NCBI GenBank assembly: GCA_050949905.1
Contig: JBMNGP010000006.1
Location: 1-64,000, forward strand
Reading direction: 5' to 3'
Length of the DNA stretch: 64,000 bases
From: DUML01 sp050949905
Lineage (GTDB): Bacteria; Bacillota; Desulfitobacteriia; Desulfitobacteriales; Syntrophobotulaceae
A model generated the notes under the pieces. The model was not told the origin of the DNA, searched no databases, and saw only the letters and a program-made list of their open reading frames with translations. Numbering within the stretch: position 1 is the first letter of the stretch; the number at the start of each line of letters is the position of its first letter. Below, one piece after another: positions 34,401 to 43,964 of this stretch. The position numbers were made by a program, and so were the translations under genes.

Positions 34401-37400
34401 TCCATTAAATTTTGGGACCAAGCCAGTTCTTTAGCTTGATTGATAGTAAAGCCGCTTCTATACTTATGAGCTAATTGCAGCACAACTTGTTTTTTCTCAC
34501 CAACACCGGTCAAATAATAAACTACTACGGTCTTACCTGCGCCAATCCTGACTCTGGCGCGCAAGCTCATAATCGGATCCAGGACTGCTCCGACCGAATT
34601 GCTTAAAGGCTGATTATAATCTAAAGCTTTGGGATTAGCCAAACTTCTTCCCCGGCCAATAAATTTAGCTCTGTCTGTTTCGTATTCCAAATCCCCGAGC
34701 ATCTCCCCTTCTATGAAGACAGTATGCATTAAAAATATTTTCTTTTTGTCATGATGCCTAGGCCGGCGGAAAGCCACCAAAGTCTCATTTTCAAACCTGG
34801 TTTGGATAAACAACTTGCTAAAAGTCGGATGCGCAAGATCCGCTTTGAGTTCATCCAGGACCACTTCGAAATAACTTGTCAGCTGAATATCCCTGGAATA
34901 TTTGCTGAGATTTGTCAGAGACACTTTTCTGATTTCTACAGGGTCTTCAGGGGCGACAAAAACTTCAGTCTGAGTAATTATATTGCCATCTTGCCGCGAG
35001 TACTTTACGGTATTAGGAAAACAAGTGACTTTATAGTTAGTACCCGGGTTATCTAACGGCTTGGAAGTAGCAGACCATAATTCCCCTGAATTCAGGTTTT
35101 GCACATAAATATAGGAACCATAGCTCTGCATAGTCGGATCTTCACGCCACCTGGTAATAAACAGATTATTGAATTGGCTGTAACCAGCTCCTGCTAAAGT
35201 CAGCATAACAGTATACTCCCGATTGGAGACAAAACTCGTCCGGGGGTGGTTAGTATCAGGTGAATTGTAAACGGCAGGCCTTTCCCCTTGCTCACGGCCA
35301 AGGGGTGATTTTATTTCTTCTTTTATTTCCTCAATTCTGGGGTTATAAGTGTATTCTTTTAACGGAATTTGTTCTTGTAAAAGCAGTTCTATAGATTTGA
35401 TACTCGGCTCGCTATGAAAGCGTTCCTGCATTATGTTCTGAAAAAGGGTATTGCATAGAGATATTAAACTCATCCCTTGATGATGGGCCATATAACTTTT
35501 TACCACACTAAACTCCGCGTTATAAGGCACTCTGCTTTTGGTATAATCTATAGCTTCATATAAACCATAGATGCCTTTAAATCCTTTCTCCTTCATTTGT
35601 TTTAAATTAGCTATACTACTCTGCGGGTTCACCGCCAAAGCCATAAAAGTAGAATAGGGCGAGATTACCATATCTTTCGCTAAGCCTCTTTTTAGACCTA
35701 AACCCGGGACCCCAAAAGCCTTATACTGATAATTCGAGTGTATATCATAAGAGAAAAAGCCTGATTCAGATATTCCCCATGGAGCCTGCTCTTTTTGAGC
35801 ATATTGTTGTTGAATCTTAACTACTGAATGATAGGTTTCATCGAGCAGGGTTCCCCGGTAATTCTTAAGGAGAATTAAAGGCATCAGAAACTCAAACATG
35901 GTTCCGCTCCAGGAAACCAGACACCTGCGCCCGTCTATTCTCGTCAGAGGGCGAGCCAGCTTAAACCAATGGGCTTCGGGCACATCTCCTTTGGCTATCG
36001 CAAATAAGCTGGTTTGCCGTGCTTCGGAGGCTAGTAAATCATAATAAGACTTATCCAGCTTTTGTTCACTTAAGTTATAGCCGATGGAGAAGAAGCCCTT
36101 TTGCTGATCATAAAGCGGTTGGAAATTCATCCCATAGGCAATTTTCTGCAGTTCTCTCCGCATTATAGTTACCCGGAGCAAAAATATGGCGTTATTTTTA
36201 ATACCTTTTTTTAAGGCGTCTTTTACCTCCCTGCACAGGCTTTTATTATTCTTAAGAAACCCTACATATGTTTTTATTAGGCTGCAAGGATTTGCTTTAG
36301 CCAATCCTTCAATACCGGCCAAATAATCGTACTGAAGAAGAGGGTAATACAACTCAAGGGCTTTCCGGTAACCCTCCAATTGGCGCCAAAGAGCTGCCAG
36401 CCAAAATTCCCGGCTATCAGCAGGGATGTTTTTATCTTTGATTTCTTCGATATTCTGCACCCAAGGCTGGAAACTCTCCAGCCACTTAGCAATAAACTTC
36501 TGAAGTTTCACTAAATCCAACTGATCCGAATTGTTTTTTAACTCCAATAATTCCTGACCGAAGGACGAGAGTAATTCTTGACCGTCAACTGTCTCTTTAG
36601 ACATTAAGTTATAGGTATCTTCCAGGCCGTCTAAGAATGTTCTTTCTATTATTGGCCTCTGGGAGTATTCCCCCAACCCGTTTTTTAAAGCAAGCAAATA
36701 AGTGGCAAAATTGCCGCTGTCTACCGTAGAAATATAAATTGGATGAAGAGGCTCCAGGTTTTCGGTACTATACCAATTATAGATATGCCCATGCCATTTG
36801 GGCATTTTTCGAATCGTGCCTAGGGTTTGACGAACTCTAGAGAGCATTTCATGCTTAGGAATATACCCAAAATCCTCGGCCGCCAAATTAGCGAGCAGAG
36901 CTAAGCCTATATTGGTGGGAGAAGTGCGGCGGGCAATTCCTTTATAAGGTTCAAGCTGAATATTATCCGGCGGAAGGTAATTATTCTCCCGGTTAACAAA
37001 TAACTCGAAATATGCCCATACTTGCCGTGACCACTGTCTTAGTTCAAGCCTGTCACCTTCCCTTAATTCTCCAGGCTCGTCGGGATAGGGTAAACTTAGT
37101 TTATAAGCTACAACTGGCGATAAAATCCAGCTGAAAATCAATAAAGAGAGAAGGATACCGGTCAGTTGATTGGCAAAAAGATAACCCCAGAGGAATGAAA
37201 AGCTAAGAACAACTCCGGGCAACATTATTTGATAAAACCTCTTCCAGCTTAATTCCAAATACTTATCGGAATCGGCCGCCGGTTCCCATTCCAAAAGATA
37301 TCGTTTAGTAATAAGCTGTCTTCCTATACTCCGAACAATAGCATCAACTTGAATAAAGGCTTGATACGGTAAGACTGTTAGAGAAAAGAAGATCTGGAAC

Positions 37401-39967
37401 AACCCTAAACGAAGTTCGTGTTTGAGAATTCTTATGGTTAAACTTTTGTCCAGTATTCTGCCACTGAGATTCAAGATAAGCGGCAAAGCGAAACTAAACG
37501 AAACTACTGTCAGGAGAAGGCCAAAAATATTAATTAAAACTGTAAAGGCTAAAAACAAAGTTAAGAGCTGTAGCGGAGCTTCTAGGCTTCTTCGTAAATT
37601 ATCAATAATTTTCCAGCGAGCTATCGCAGAGAGCCCGCTATTAAAAATATAAAGTGCTATTTGCCAGTCCCCTCTTATCCAACGGTGTGTCCTTTTAGTA
37701 TGGGCAAGGTATTTAGATGGGAAACCGTCAAAGAGCAGAAGATCAGTCGCCAGTCCAGTACGGGCATATAAACCCTCTATTAAGTCATGACTAAGAATTG
37801 CGTTTTCAGGAAAGGCATCTTTGGTAACAGCATGAAAGACTTGCAGATCGTAGATACCTTTACCGGTATAAATCCCTTCCCCAAATAAATCCTGATAAAT
37901 GTCGGAGATAGCACAAGTATAAGGGTCAAGCCCTGCTGTTCCGGTTTGCAGGGAGGAAAAAGGTGTGGCAAAGGCACTGGTCGCTGTCAGCCCAATTCGC
38001 GGTTGGATAATGCCATAGCCGGCAATAACCCGATTGTTTTGAGTATCAAGTTTAGCCCTCTGCAAGGGATGGGCAATAGTCCCTACGAGTTTGCGGGCAG
38101 AATCTCTAGGCAGTATTGTATCTGCATCAAGGGTAATAACATAGCGGATATTCCGCAGAGTATCTAAATTCTTGCTATGGTATTGGTAACTCGTTCCCCC
38201 GTTCTGAAGGAGCAGAGTATTAAATTCAATTAACTTCCCCCGTTTTCTTTCCCAACCCATCCACACTTTTTCCTTGTCATTCCACTGCCTGGCTCGGTGC
38301 AAATAAAAGAACCTATTGCCTTTATATTTGGCATTGAGCTTTTGAACTCCCTTGATACCGACGGCAATTATTTGTTCATCGCCAGGCATTGTTTCCTTCT
38401 CGGCATCACAGAAGTCACCCAGCAAAGCAAAATAAAGGTTTTTATCCTGGTTATTTAAGTAATGAACTTCTAATTGACGCAATTGTTCGCGAACTTTTTC
38501 GGCATCATTAAATATAGCCGGAATTACAACTATTGTTTTATATTCTTCCGGAATTCCGCTGCTAAAGTCAAGTTTAGGGAGAAAACTAGCCGGCAGAACC
38601 CTGCAAAAAACCCAGTTAACAAAATAAACAGCCATACAGTTCAGTAAGAGAAAAACACCAATATAAGCCAGTATATTTGCTCCTAGGTTAGTATTATTGA
38701 GCAGGCTGCCGCTCACAGCAACAAACAGTAAAAAGGGTAAAACAGTACCAATTGAGATCAGCCCCAGATAGGCTAAGGTTGGCTTTTGTTTATAAAAACA
38801 TAATAAGCCATGAAAGGATTGCTTGACTTTACCCCAATTTGCTGTCAACTCTTTTTCCAGTTTAGCTCTGCCAAGACCGCATAAATAGTAGCCAACATGA
38901 TTGAGCGGTAATTCCTGGGTTTGGGCAGCAATCTTGGCGATAGTTTGTGCTACAGTTAATTCCGAAACATGATATTTTTCTGCAAGGTTTTCAATTAGAT
39001 GCCGGTACTTATCCCGGGATTCGAAATCCATTTGTTTGAAAATTCCGGCAGGATCTTTTTCTAATACTTGCTGCACCAGGCTAACGCGTTCAAAGAATTC
39101 GGACCAGTTCTGAGCATTAATCTGTTTAAGGGTTGCAATGATGTGCCCCATTTTAACCCCTTGAGAAGTAAGATAATACTGTTCGGAGCTAATTACTTTC
39201 TCCACAGTCATATTTTGTTTACCGGCCACATTATCCAACCATTTCAACAGTAACTTGGCCTCAGGCCCATGTTCTTTAAGACTTCTGGCTACTCTCTCAA
39301 TATAGACTGGAGAAAAATTTTTGCTATAATCAAATTCTTGATCGAAGTGGCTTGTATCTTTTTTCTTCCCATCGAGTATGGAATCAAGCCAATTCTCAGC
39401 TGAAGCCCTTTCCCTTTGAATGTAAAGGATACGCTCAACATGATAATAGATCTTTTCCAGCAGGATGATCTTAAGCATGAGTGGAATTGACCAAATCTCA
39501 GCCGAGGAGAGAGGTGCTTCGCTTTGATAATTAATCACAAAACTCTTGAGCATTTCAAAATCCAGTTCGGTCTCACTGGATTTGATGTATTCACTAATGA
39601 GCAAATAGGTCCGAGCCATTCCTGCTTTATCTCCGCCAACCAAGTATCGGAGCTTGGATTCATGTTCCTTAGACAAATCTTGAAGCAATGCACTGCTTAA
39701 TTCAGAAATCAAATAATAGTTATCTAAATACCACTCGGCAGCAGGTATCACATCTTGAGTTTTATAATAATATTCATTTATCTCCGAATAGGACTCCTTT
39801 ATAAAGGAGCTATACTCCTTAATTGCAGGTAACAGGCTTTTACCGGTTTTTTTTAGTCCCAGCCAATTATGAAATTGGGCAAGCTCAAGAGCATAATCTA
39901 AAATATCTTTATCTTGGACACTTTGTTTTACATTAGTTCGCGGAAAACTATTTTCTGAACTTTTCAT
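31409..39967 (-). CDS. Cyclic beta-1,2-glucan synthase (NdvB/Cgs-like, GT84-GH94)
   Basis: The 2852-residue protein is close in length to Brucella Cgs and rhizobial NdvB. Order of parts: an N-terminal cytosolic region; membrane segments near 400-450; a glycosyltransferase domain with LDADTILPRD (about 610) and RTHRWIRGDWQ (about 760); further membrane segments (about 790-980). A glycoamylase-like region follows (PTNIGLALLANLAAEDFGY, about 1020), then two large beta-sandwich regions and a C-terminal GH94 phosphorylase-like domain (GTGDWNDGFS, about 2540). The family makes cyclic beta-1,2-glucans from UDP-glucose by self-priming, elongation and cyclisation. No export gene (Ndv-A-like) is nearby. 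The frame is intact over 8.5 kb. Confidence 0.93.
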   Translation of the reverse strand: MKSSENSFPRTNVKQSVQDKDILDYALELAQFHNWLGLKKTGKSLLPAIKEYSSFIKESYSEINEYYYKTQDVIPAAEWYLDNYYLISELSSALLQDLSKEHESKLRYLVGGDKAGMARTYLLISEYIKSSETELDFEMLKSFVINYQSEAPLSSAEIWSIPLMLKIILLEKIYYHVERILYIQRERASAENWLDSILDGKKKDTSHFDQEFDYSKNFSPVYIERVARSLKEHGPEAKLLLKWLDNVAGKQNMTVEKVISSEQYYLTSQGVKMGHIIATLKQINAQNWSEFFERVSLVQQVLEKDPAGIFKQMDFESRDKYRHLIENLAEKYHVSELTVAQTIAKIAAQTQELPLNHVGYYLCGLGRAKLEKELTANWGKVKQSFHGLLCFYKQKPTLAYLGLISIGTVLPFLLFVAVSGSLLNNTNLGANILAYIGVFLLLNCMAVYFVNWVFCRVLPASFLPKLDFSSGIPEEYKTIVVIPAIFNDAEKVREQLRQLEVHYLNNQDKNLYFALLGDFCDAEKETMPGDEQIIAVGIKGVQKLNAKYKGNRFFYLHRARQWNDKEKVWMGWERKRGKLIEFNTLLLQNGGTSYQYHSKNLDTLRNIRYVITLDADTILPRDSARKLVGTIAHPLQRAKLDTQNNRVIAGYGIIQPRIGLTATSAFATPFSSLQTGTAGLDPYTCAISDIYQDLFGEGIYTGKGIYDLQVFHAVTKDAFPENAILSHDLIEGLYARTGLATDLLLFDGFPSKYLAHTKRTHRWIRGDWQIALYIFNSGLSAIARWKIIDNLRRSLEAPLQLLTLFLAFTVLINIFGLLLTVVSFSFALPLILNLSGRILDKSLTIRILKHELRLGLFQIFFSLTVLPYQAFIQVDAIVRSIGRQLITKRYLLEWEPAADSDKYLELSWKRFYQIMLPGVVLSFSFLWGYLFANQLTGILLSLLIFSWILSPVVAYKLSLPYPDEPGELREGDRLELRQWSRQVWAYFELFVNRENNYLPPDNIQLEPYKGIARRTSPTNIGLALLANLAAEDFGYIPKHEMLSRVRQTLGTIRKMPKWHGHIYNWYSTENLEPLHPIYISTVDSGNFATYLLALKNGLGEYSQRPIIERTFLDGLEDTYNLMSKETVDGQELLSSFGQELLELKNNSDQLDLVKLQKFIAKWLESFQPWVQNIEEIKDKNIPADSREFWLAALWRQLEGYRKALELYYPLLQYDYLAGIEGLAKANPCSLIKTYVGFLKNNKSLCREVKDALKKGIKNNAIFLLRVTIMRRELQKIAYGMNFQPLYDQQKGFFSIGYNLSEQKLDKSYYDLLASEARQTSLFAIAKGDVPEAHWFKLARPLTRIDGRRCLVSWSGTMFEFLMPLILLKNYRGTLLDETYHSVVKIQQQYAQKEQAPWGISESGFFSYDIHSNYQYKAFGVPGLGLKRGLAKDMVISPYSTFMALAVNPQSSIANLKQMKEKGFKGIYGLYEAIDYTKSRVPYNAEFSVVKSYMAHHQGMSLISLCNTLFQNIMQERFHSEPSIKSIELLLQEQIPLKEYTYNPRIEEIKEEIKSPLGREQGERPAVYNSPDTNHPRTSFVSNREYTVMLTLAGAGYSQFNNLFITRWREDPTMQSYGSYIYVQNLNSGELWSATSKPLDNPGTNYKVTCFPNTVKYSRQDGNIITQTEVFVAPEDPVEIRKVSLTNLSKYSRDIQLTSYFEVVLDELKADLAHPTFSKLFIQTRFENETLVAFRRPRHHDKKKIFLMHTVFIEGEMLGDLEYETDRAKFIGRGRSLANPKALDYNQPLSNSVGAVLDPIMSLRARVRIGAGKTVVVYYLTGVGEKKQVVLQLAHKYRSGFTINQAKELAWSQNLMELTNLNLSFEEANQLSSLAGQVIFPGPLRRSINIKNNKLGQSALWPFGISGDLPLVLLKIQDNNHLKLVDQMLKIHEYWKIKGLFIDLVILNEDKSGYFQSIQEMIQEKISLSHVRKLVNKPGGVFILKKDQLPQEAVLLLHTVARLIFSGENGSLPNQIKKLLRIAEYLAPRQKKDLELTGSGSEITPDSSFGLTGNEVKEQLLFYNGYGGFSPDGLEYQILLENDKNTPLPWVNVLANPSFGTLITEAGSSYTWSQNSREYKLTPWFNDPILDLSGEALYLRDESTGYYWSPTPQPAKDRQPYLIRHGQGYSKFEHVSQGIRQETTIYVPLAKNLKIIKLTLNNITDSPKKLAAYYYVEWVLGVSREQNAPYLVTEVQDNTVYCRNVYQEEFRGRLAFLTCWGEKVKSFTVDRQGFIGINRSLKNPLALEQQELIAKEVQGIDPCAVLQVELTIEPQAERTVYFLLGDAVDQEAASALIKEASSTEQLTAWYAEVLKYWDDLLTTIQISTPEKALDLLFNRWLLYQTLVCRIWARSAFYQSGGAFGFRDQLQDVMALAVIKPELARKQIIIHSSRQFPEGDVQHWWHPEQGKGIRTKFSDDLLWLPYVTADYIEHTGDESILDEKTPFLDQELLNQDEDERYAIPKVTEEWASVYEHCVRAIDRSLKFGEHGLPLIGTGDWNDGFSAIGREGKGESVWLGWFIITMLKSFLPICQRKGDEERVRRYQEIIVILTANIEKNAWDGAWYRRAYYDDGSPLGSILNTECQIDSLAQSWAVISGSAKESRAKDGMQAVEKYLWNREEGILKLFTPAFDKTDKNPGYIRGYIPGVRENGGQYTHGALWSVLAFTKLKEREKALELFNMLNPINHARTNSEVLKYKVEPYVVAADVYAVSPNVGRGGWTWYTGSAGWMYQVALEGILGFNLKNNQLNFSPCVPTSWREYLLKYRFKSTAYNITVKFNNLDKRGIYLDGVELNSYSIELKDDGGEHSVEVFM

Positions 39968-40060
39968 TTTTCAACCCCAATAAACATGTTTTTCCCTTAT
40001 TCATTATGTCCATTTCTTTTATCATAATTCGCTGTTGAGAGTCAAAAATGCAATAAATGG

Positions 40061-40096
40061 AAAACATCCAATCTCCTTAGAGAATTGGATGTTTAA
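40061..40096 (-). terminator. Terminator after ftsK/spoIIIE
   Basis: Minus-strand stem AAACATCCAA...TTGGATGTTT extended by TCTC/GAGA with a short loop, ending in TTT. It lies about 35 bases after the stop. Confidence 0.7.
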
Positions 40097-40130
40097 AGTA
40101 ATCTTCTTTAAAATTCAGAGCCAAAGCTCG

Positions 40131-42308
40131 TTATGAACAATGCTTATTGCTGAAGGTTTCCAAAGACATAAGAATCTCCCGGGGCTTATTTCCTTCACTT
40201 TCTCCGACTACACCGGCTTCCTCCAGCATATCCATCAGCCTGGCCGCCCGGGAATACCCAACTCGTAACCGTCTTTGCAAGAATGAAACCGAGGCTACAC
40301 CGCTGGTAATAACAAGCTCAGCTGCCTCCACAAAACGTTCGTCGAATTCTTCCTCACTTTTGGCCGGAGTAGAATATTCCTCAAGTTGTGCCGCGCTTAT
40401 TTGATAATCCGTCCCGCCTTGTTTTTGCCAGTGATCTATAATATTTTTAATCTCTTGTTCATCAATAAAGCAGCCATGAACCCTAAGCGGCTTATTTAAG
40501 CCTAACGGGGAATACAGCATATCCCCTTTTCCAAGGAGCTTTTCCGCACCATTCATGTCCAAAATTGTTCTGGAATCTATTTGCGAAGACACGGCAAAAG
40601 AAATCCTGCTGGGGATATTAGCTTTAATCAAACCGGTAATGACGTTAACTGAAGGCCTCTGGGTAGCAATAACCAAGTGAATACCGGCGGCTCTGGCCAT
40701 TTGGGCCAGCCGGCAAATCGTTTCTTCAATTTCTGCGGAAGCGACCATCATTAAATCCGCAAGTTCATCGATAATCACCACGATATATGGTAATTTGTTT
40801 GTTTCCACACTCAGATTATAATGATCTATATCCCTTACTCCGGTAGAGGCAAAGAGTTCATAGCGCATTTCCATTTCCTTAACAATATGTTTCAGATACT
40901 TGCCGGCTTGTTTGGGATCAGTTACGACAGGAGCCAGCAAATGAGGAATTCCGTTATATTGGCTTAACTCCACCATTTTGGGATCAACTAAAAGAAGCTT
41001 GACCTCCTCCGGAGTCCTGCAAAATAAAATCGAATTAATAAGACAGTTAATAAAAATACTCTTGCCTGAGCCGGTTGCCCCTGCTACCAAGAGGTGAGGC
41101 ATTTTCTCCAATTCCCCTACTACTGCCGAATCGGCAATATCTTTGCCTAAAGCTACTTTAATTGTTCCTTTAGATTTGAGAAAATTTTCTGAAGCAATTA
41201 CTTCATGGAAATAGACAATGCGAGGATAAAGACGTGGTATTTCAATGCCAATTGCTGCCTTACCCGGAATTGGGGCTTCAATCCGAATTTCTTTGGAAGC
41301 TAAGGCCAAAGCAATATCATCCGCCAAGTTGACAATTTTACTGATCTTAGTTCCAGGAGCCGGTGACAATTCATACCTGGTAATAACAGGACCGACCGTA
41401 ATATTGACTACTTTGGCTGTAACCCCAAAGGTACTCAAAACATCTTCCAGCAATTTCGGGTTATGCTCCTCAAGCCGGTTATCAGTTCTTACCGGAGGTT
41501 TTAGCAATTCTAGTTGCGGAAGCTGCCAGGATTTTGAATTCACCGAAGGTTTTTCGGGTATTTCGGGTATAATGCTGCTTTCTTGAGAATACCCTTTTTC
41601 CCAGAGCTCAGTATTTCTCGCATATAATGACTCGACTTTATTTTTCCTGGTTGAGGAGTAATTTCCTATATTATTATCTTTATTATCTCTTCTAGCATAA
41701 TCGTGCCGTGGTTGGCCGGATTCTCTACGGCTCATGTTTGAACTGCGGAAATAATCTTTAAACCCTTGCAGGCTGACAGTTTTAGAAGGCATATAGATGC
41801 TTCGGCTGCCTTGGCCAAAATAAGTAGAAAAATTATTACCCAGCTTTTTATGTTTATCGTCACTAAGGTTGTTATTATTTCTTATCGGTAATTCTCCTGC
41901 AAAGTAAGAAGAAAAACCATTAGCATTTTTTTGACTATACACCCGGTTATTATTCCTGATCCTCTCCCTACCGGATCTCATACTACCAGGGCTATGGTTG
42001 AGCATAGCTCTTCTCGTTTGTGAATAATGAACACTTTTTTGTTCATATTCGTCCTCGTCCTCGTATTCATAGCTTTCCTCAGCCCGTTTTTTAAACCTGG
42101 AAAACTTCCAGCAAACTCCGGTAAAAATAAGGCAAAGAAACGGTATAATTATGGAATAAGAACCTAAAAAAGTATGAAAAACCTGAAACAAATCAGTTGA
42201 AAATGCCCCCAACTGCAAATAACCTAAAAAACCAATAATAGCCATCAGCAAATAGAGAAAGGCTAAGCCTTTTAGTAGTAACCCACCAAGAAAGTACAAC
42301 ATAATCAC
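40131..42308 (-). CDS. FtsK/SpoIIIE-family DNA translocase
   Basis: The 725-residue protein has a short membrane part with about two segments (1-65), a polar Asn/Ser/Arg-rich linker (about 70-270) and an alpha domain (FGVTAKVVNITVGPVITRYEL). The motor follows: Walker A VAGATGSGKS about 410, Walker B VVIIDELADLMM about 510. A C-terminal gamma winged helix (ELVITSGVASVSFLQRRLRVGYSRAARLMDMLE) ends the protein. It pumps DNA during division or sporulation. Canonical SpoIIIE has four membrane segments, so this form is reduced. The linker is low-complexity. Confidence 0.93.
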   Translation of the reverse strand: MIMLYFLGGLLLKGLAFLYLLMAIIGFLGYLQLGAFSTDLFQVFHTFLGSYSIIIPFLCLIFTGVCWKFSRFKKRAEESYEYEDEDEYEQKSVHYSQTRRAMLNHSPGSMRSGRERIRNNNRVYSQKNANGFSSYFAGELPIRNNNNLSDDKHKKLGNNFSTYFGQGSRSIYMPSKTVSLQGFKDYFRSSNMSRRESGQPRHDYARRDNKDNNIGNYSSTRKNKVESLYARNTELWEKGYSQESSIIPEIPEKPSVNSKSWQLPQLELLKPPVRTDNRLEEHNPKLLEDVLSTFGVTAKVVNITVGPVITRYELSPAPGTKISKIVNLADDIALALASKEIRIEAPIPGKAAIGIEIPRLYPRIVYFHEVIASENFLKSKGTIKVALGKDIADSAVVGELEKMPHLLVAGATGSGKSIFINCLINSILFCRTPEEVKLLLVDPKMVELSQYNGIPHLLAPVVTDPKQAGKYLKHIVKEMEMRYELFASTGVRDIDHYNLSVETNKLPYIVVIIDELADLMMVASAEIEETICRLAQMARAAGIHLVIATQRPSVNVITGLIKANIPSRISFAVSSQIDSRTILDMNGAEKLLGKGDMLYSPLGLNKPLRVHGCFIDEQEIKNIIDHWQKQGGTDYQISAAQLEEYSTPAKSEEEFDERFVEAAELVITSGVASVSFLQRRLRVGYSRAARLMDMLEEAGVVGESEGNKPREILMSLETFSNKHCS

Positions 42309-42393
42309 TCCTCTATAATACTTTCGTAAAGGGAAGTATTTAACTTTAGAATATGAAGGATTGAATTTGAATCTAATTGAAGTTTAAGAGCCT

Positions 42394-43224
42394 TTAATCT
42401 ATATGTAGGTAGTTTTTCAGTTCTTTCAGGCAGTCACTGGGGATCGGTACTTCACCAATTCCAACCGGACTGAAAAAACCATGATAATCGCTGCCGCCTG
42501 TTGAGAGTACAGCCATCTTCTGAGATAAGGCTTCAAAAAAAGCTATCAGGTTTTCCGTTTGCTCCCAGTAACCATAATAAACTTCCAAACCGATTGGCCG
42601 ATAGGCTAAGAGATCTTTTATGACCCGTTTATTTCTGATCAAACCGGGATGAGCTAAGACAGGCAGACCCCCAGTCATGTAAATTAGATCAACTGTTTCT
42701 TGGTATGAACTGCCTTCATACGGAATATAGGCCAGTCCACCCGGCCTAAACCAGGCAGCTATATCAGGCCAATTCATATTTTCTAAATCTAAACTGTTAT
42801 TTTTCAGCGCATACATAATATGAGATTTACAGATCGCCCCTTCTTGACTCGCTGTTTGCAGGACTTGCTCCCATTCCAGCTTCAACCCTTGCAGTTTTAA
42901 TTTTTCTACCATAGAATGGGTTGCTTTAGTTTTGTTCTGGCGGTATTGCACGAGCTTATGTTGAAGATAATCACTATTAATATCTTTGTAATAACCCAGG
43001 ATATGAATTTCCTCCTCCTGGTAGCTTGTACTGAGCTCCACTCCGGGAATAATAGTAATGCCATAGGCTAAAGCTGCTTGCCGGGCTTTATCTACACCGG
43101 AAGTAGTCTCATGGTCCGTGACTGCCAAGATTTTTAGATCCCTCTTAAAAGCGGTCTCTAGTACTTCCTCAATTGTCAAGCAGCCATCTGATTCTTTGGT
43201 ATGAATATGTAAATCGGCTTTCAA
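42394..43224 (-). CDS. PHP-domain phosphoesterase
   Basis: The 276-residue protein has all PHP metal-binding motifs: DLHIHTKESDG at the start, AVTDHETTSG, IPGVELSTSY, a central His in CKSHIMYAL, LAHPGLI and GGSDYHG near the end. Such YciV/RnmA-like proteins are trinuclear-metal exonucleases or phosphatases (RNase AM, 3',5'-nucleotide phosphatase). Length and motif order fit that subgroup. The gene is the first in a minus-strand series with ftsK. Confidence 0.9.
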   Translation of the reverse strand: MKADLHIHTKESDGCLTIEEVLETAFKRDLKILAVTDHETTSGVDKARQAALAYGITIIPGVELSTSYQEEEIHILGYYKDINSDYLQHKLVQYRQNKTKATHSMVEKLKLQGLKLEWEQVLQTASQEGAICKSHIMYALKNNSLDLENMNWPDIAAWFRPGGLAYIPYEGSSYQETVDLIYMTGGLPVLAHPGLIRNKRVIKDLLAYRPIGLEVYYGYWEQTENLIAFFEALSQKMAVLSTGGSDYHGFFSPVGIGEVPIPSDCLKELKNYLHID

Positions 43225-43422
43225 GCAAATACTTCCTTCTCGGCAATATCTTTTATATTGGTATTTTATTCTTTTTTTTAAGCCAAAATCCTTTTAATTA
43301 TAGTGTAATACCGCAATTAAATAAAAATACTTGAAAATTAGAGTAAGACTACGGTATTATGGTGGGCGTTGAGAAAAAAATAAAAGGCTTTTAAGCCTAA
43401 CATACAGAAATGAGGTTGTATA

Positions 43423-43803
43423 ATGAGCCAAGAAATTAAAGATAAGCAAAAGATGATCAATACCTGTCAAGCCATTCTGGAATCATGTGCCAAGCCCTTT
43501 GTCTGGGAAGAACAAGATACTTATGAACATGAATCCTATAAAAAGCCATTTAATCTTTGCCTGCCCTATCCCCAGATGGAAAAAGAATTATTGGCTTTGT
43601 TCGAGAAATTTTCCGGGTCTAAATATCTGTATGATCAGGTATCAGCAACCTGTACCCTGGAGGAACAGTGGTTTGAAGAAGGTACTTATGGTTTGGATAG
43701 AAATATTAATATCTACTTCACCAAATATCTTCTAAAACCGGAATATGTCAAGGAAGTGCAAGAATATTTTAGTAAGCGGTTGCAGGAGTTGCAGGCAGAA
43801 TAA
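43423..43803 (+). CDS. Conserved-looking hypothetical protein
   Basis: This 126-residue acidic protein is not recognised. GAGG lies 9 bases before the ATG. It has four Cys (residues about 14, 22, 46, 72), aromatic clusters such as KPFVWEEQD and NINIYFTKYLLKPEYV, and a helical C-terminus; no signal or membrane segment. It is the last ordinary chromosomal gene before the mobile region, which begins about 35 bases after its stop. Confidence 0.6.
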   Translation: MSQEIKDKQKMINTCQAILESCAKPFVWEEQDTYEHESYKKPFNLCLPYPQMEKELLALFEKFSGSKYLYDQVSATCTLEEQWFEEGTYGLDRNINIYFTKYLLKPEYVKEVQEYFSKRLQELQAE

Positions 43804-43838
43804 AGCCGGAACAGACAAATGATTCTGTTGGACCTGAT

Positions 43839-43923
43839 CAACACTCGATATGGGTGGTTGGCTAGACCTTTACCCAGCAAGGACTTTCACCTTGCAAGAA
43901 GTACCAAGCTTTGCTTGGCGCAC
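43839..43923 (-). mobile_element. 5' fragment of a group II intron
   Basis: These 85 bases match the 5' ends of the introns at 46891-48791 and 51846-56990, including the boundary CGTTA|GTGCGCC and GCAAAGCTTGGTAC. The rest of the intron is missing. Confidence 0.8.
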
Positions 43924-43964
43924 TAACGTTTTCGCCATTCCCGCAGCGTCCTAACCACGTGCAT
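43924..43964. other. Left half of an attC-like site
   Basis: The segment with CCCGCAGCGTCCTAACCAC and CATCATC matches the left arm and loop of the large inverted repeat at 48801-48856. The right arm is replaced by an internal IS91 sequence beginning ATCTCTATGTCT. Confidence 0.55.
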
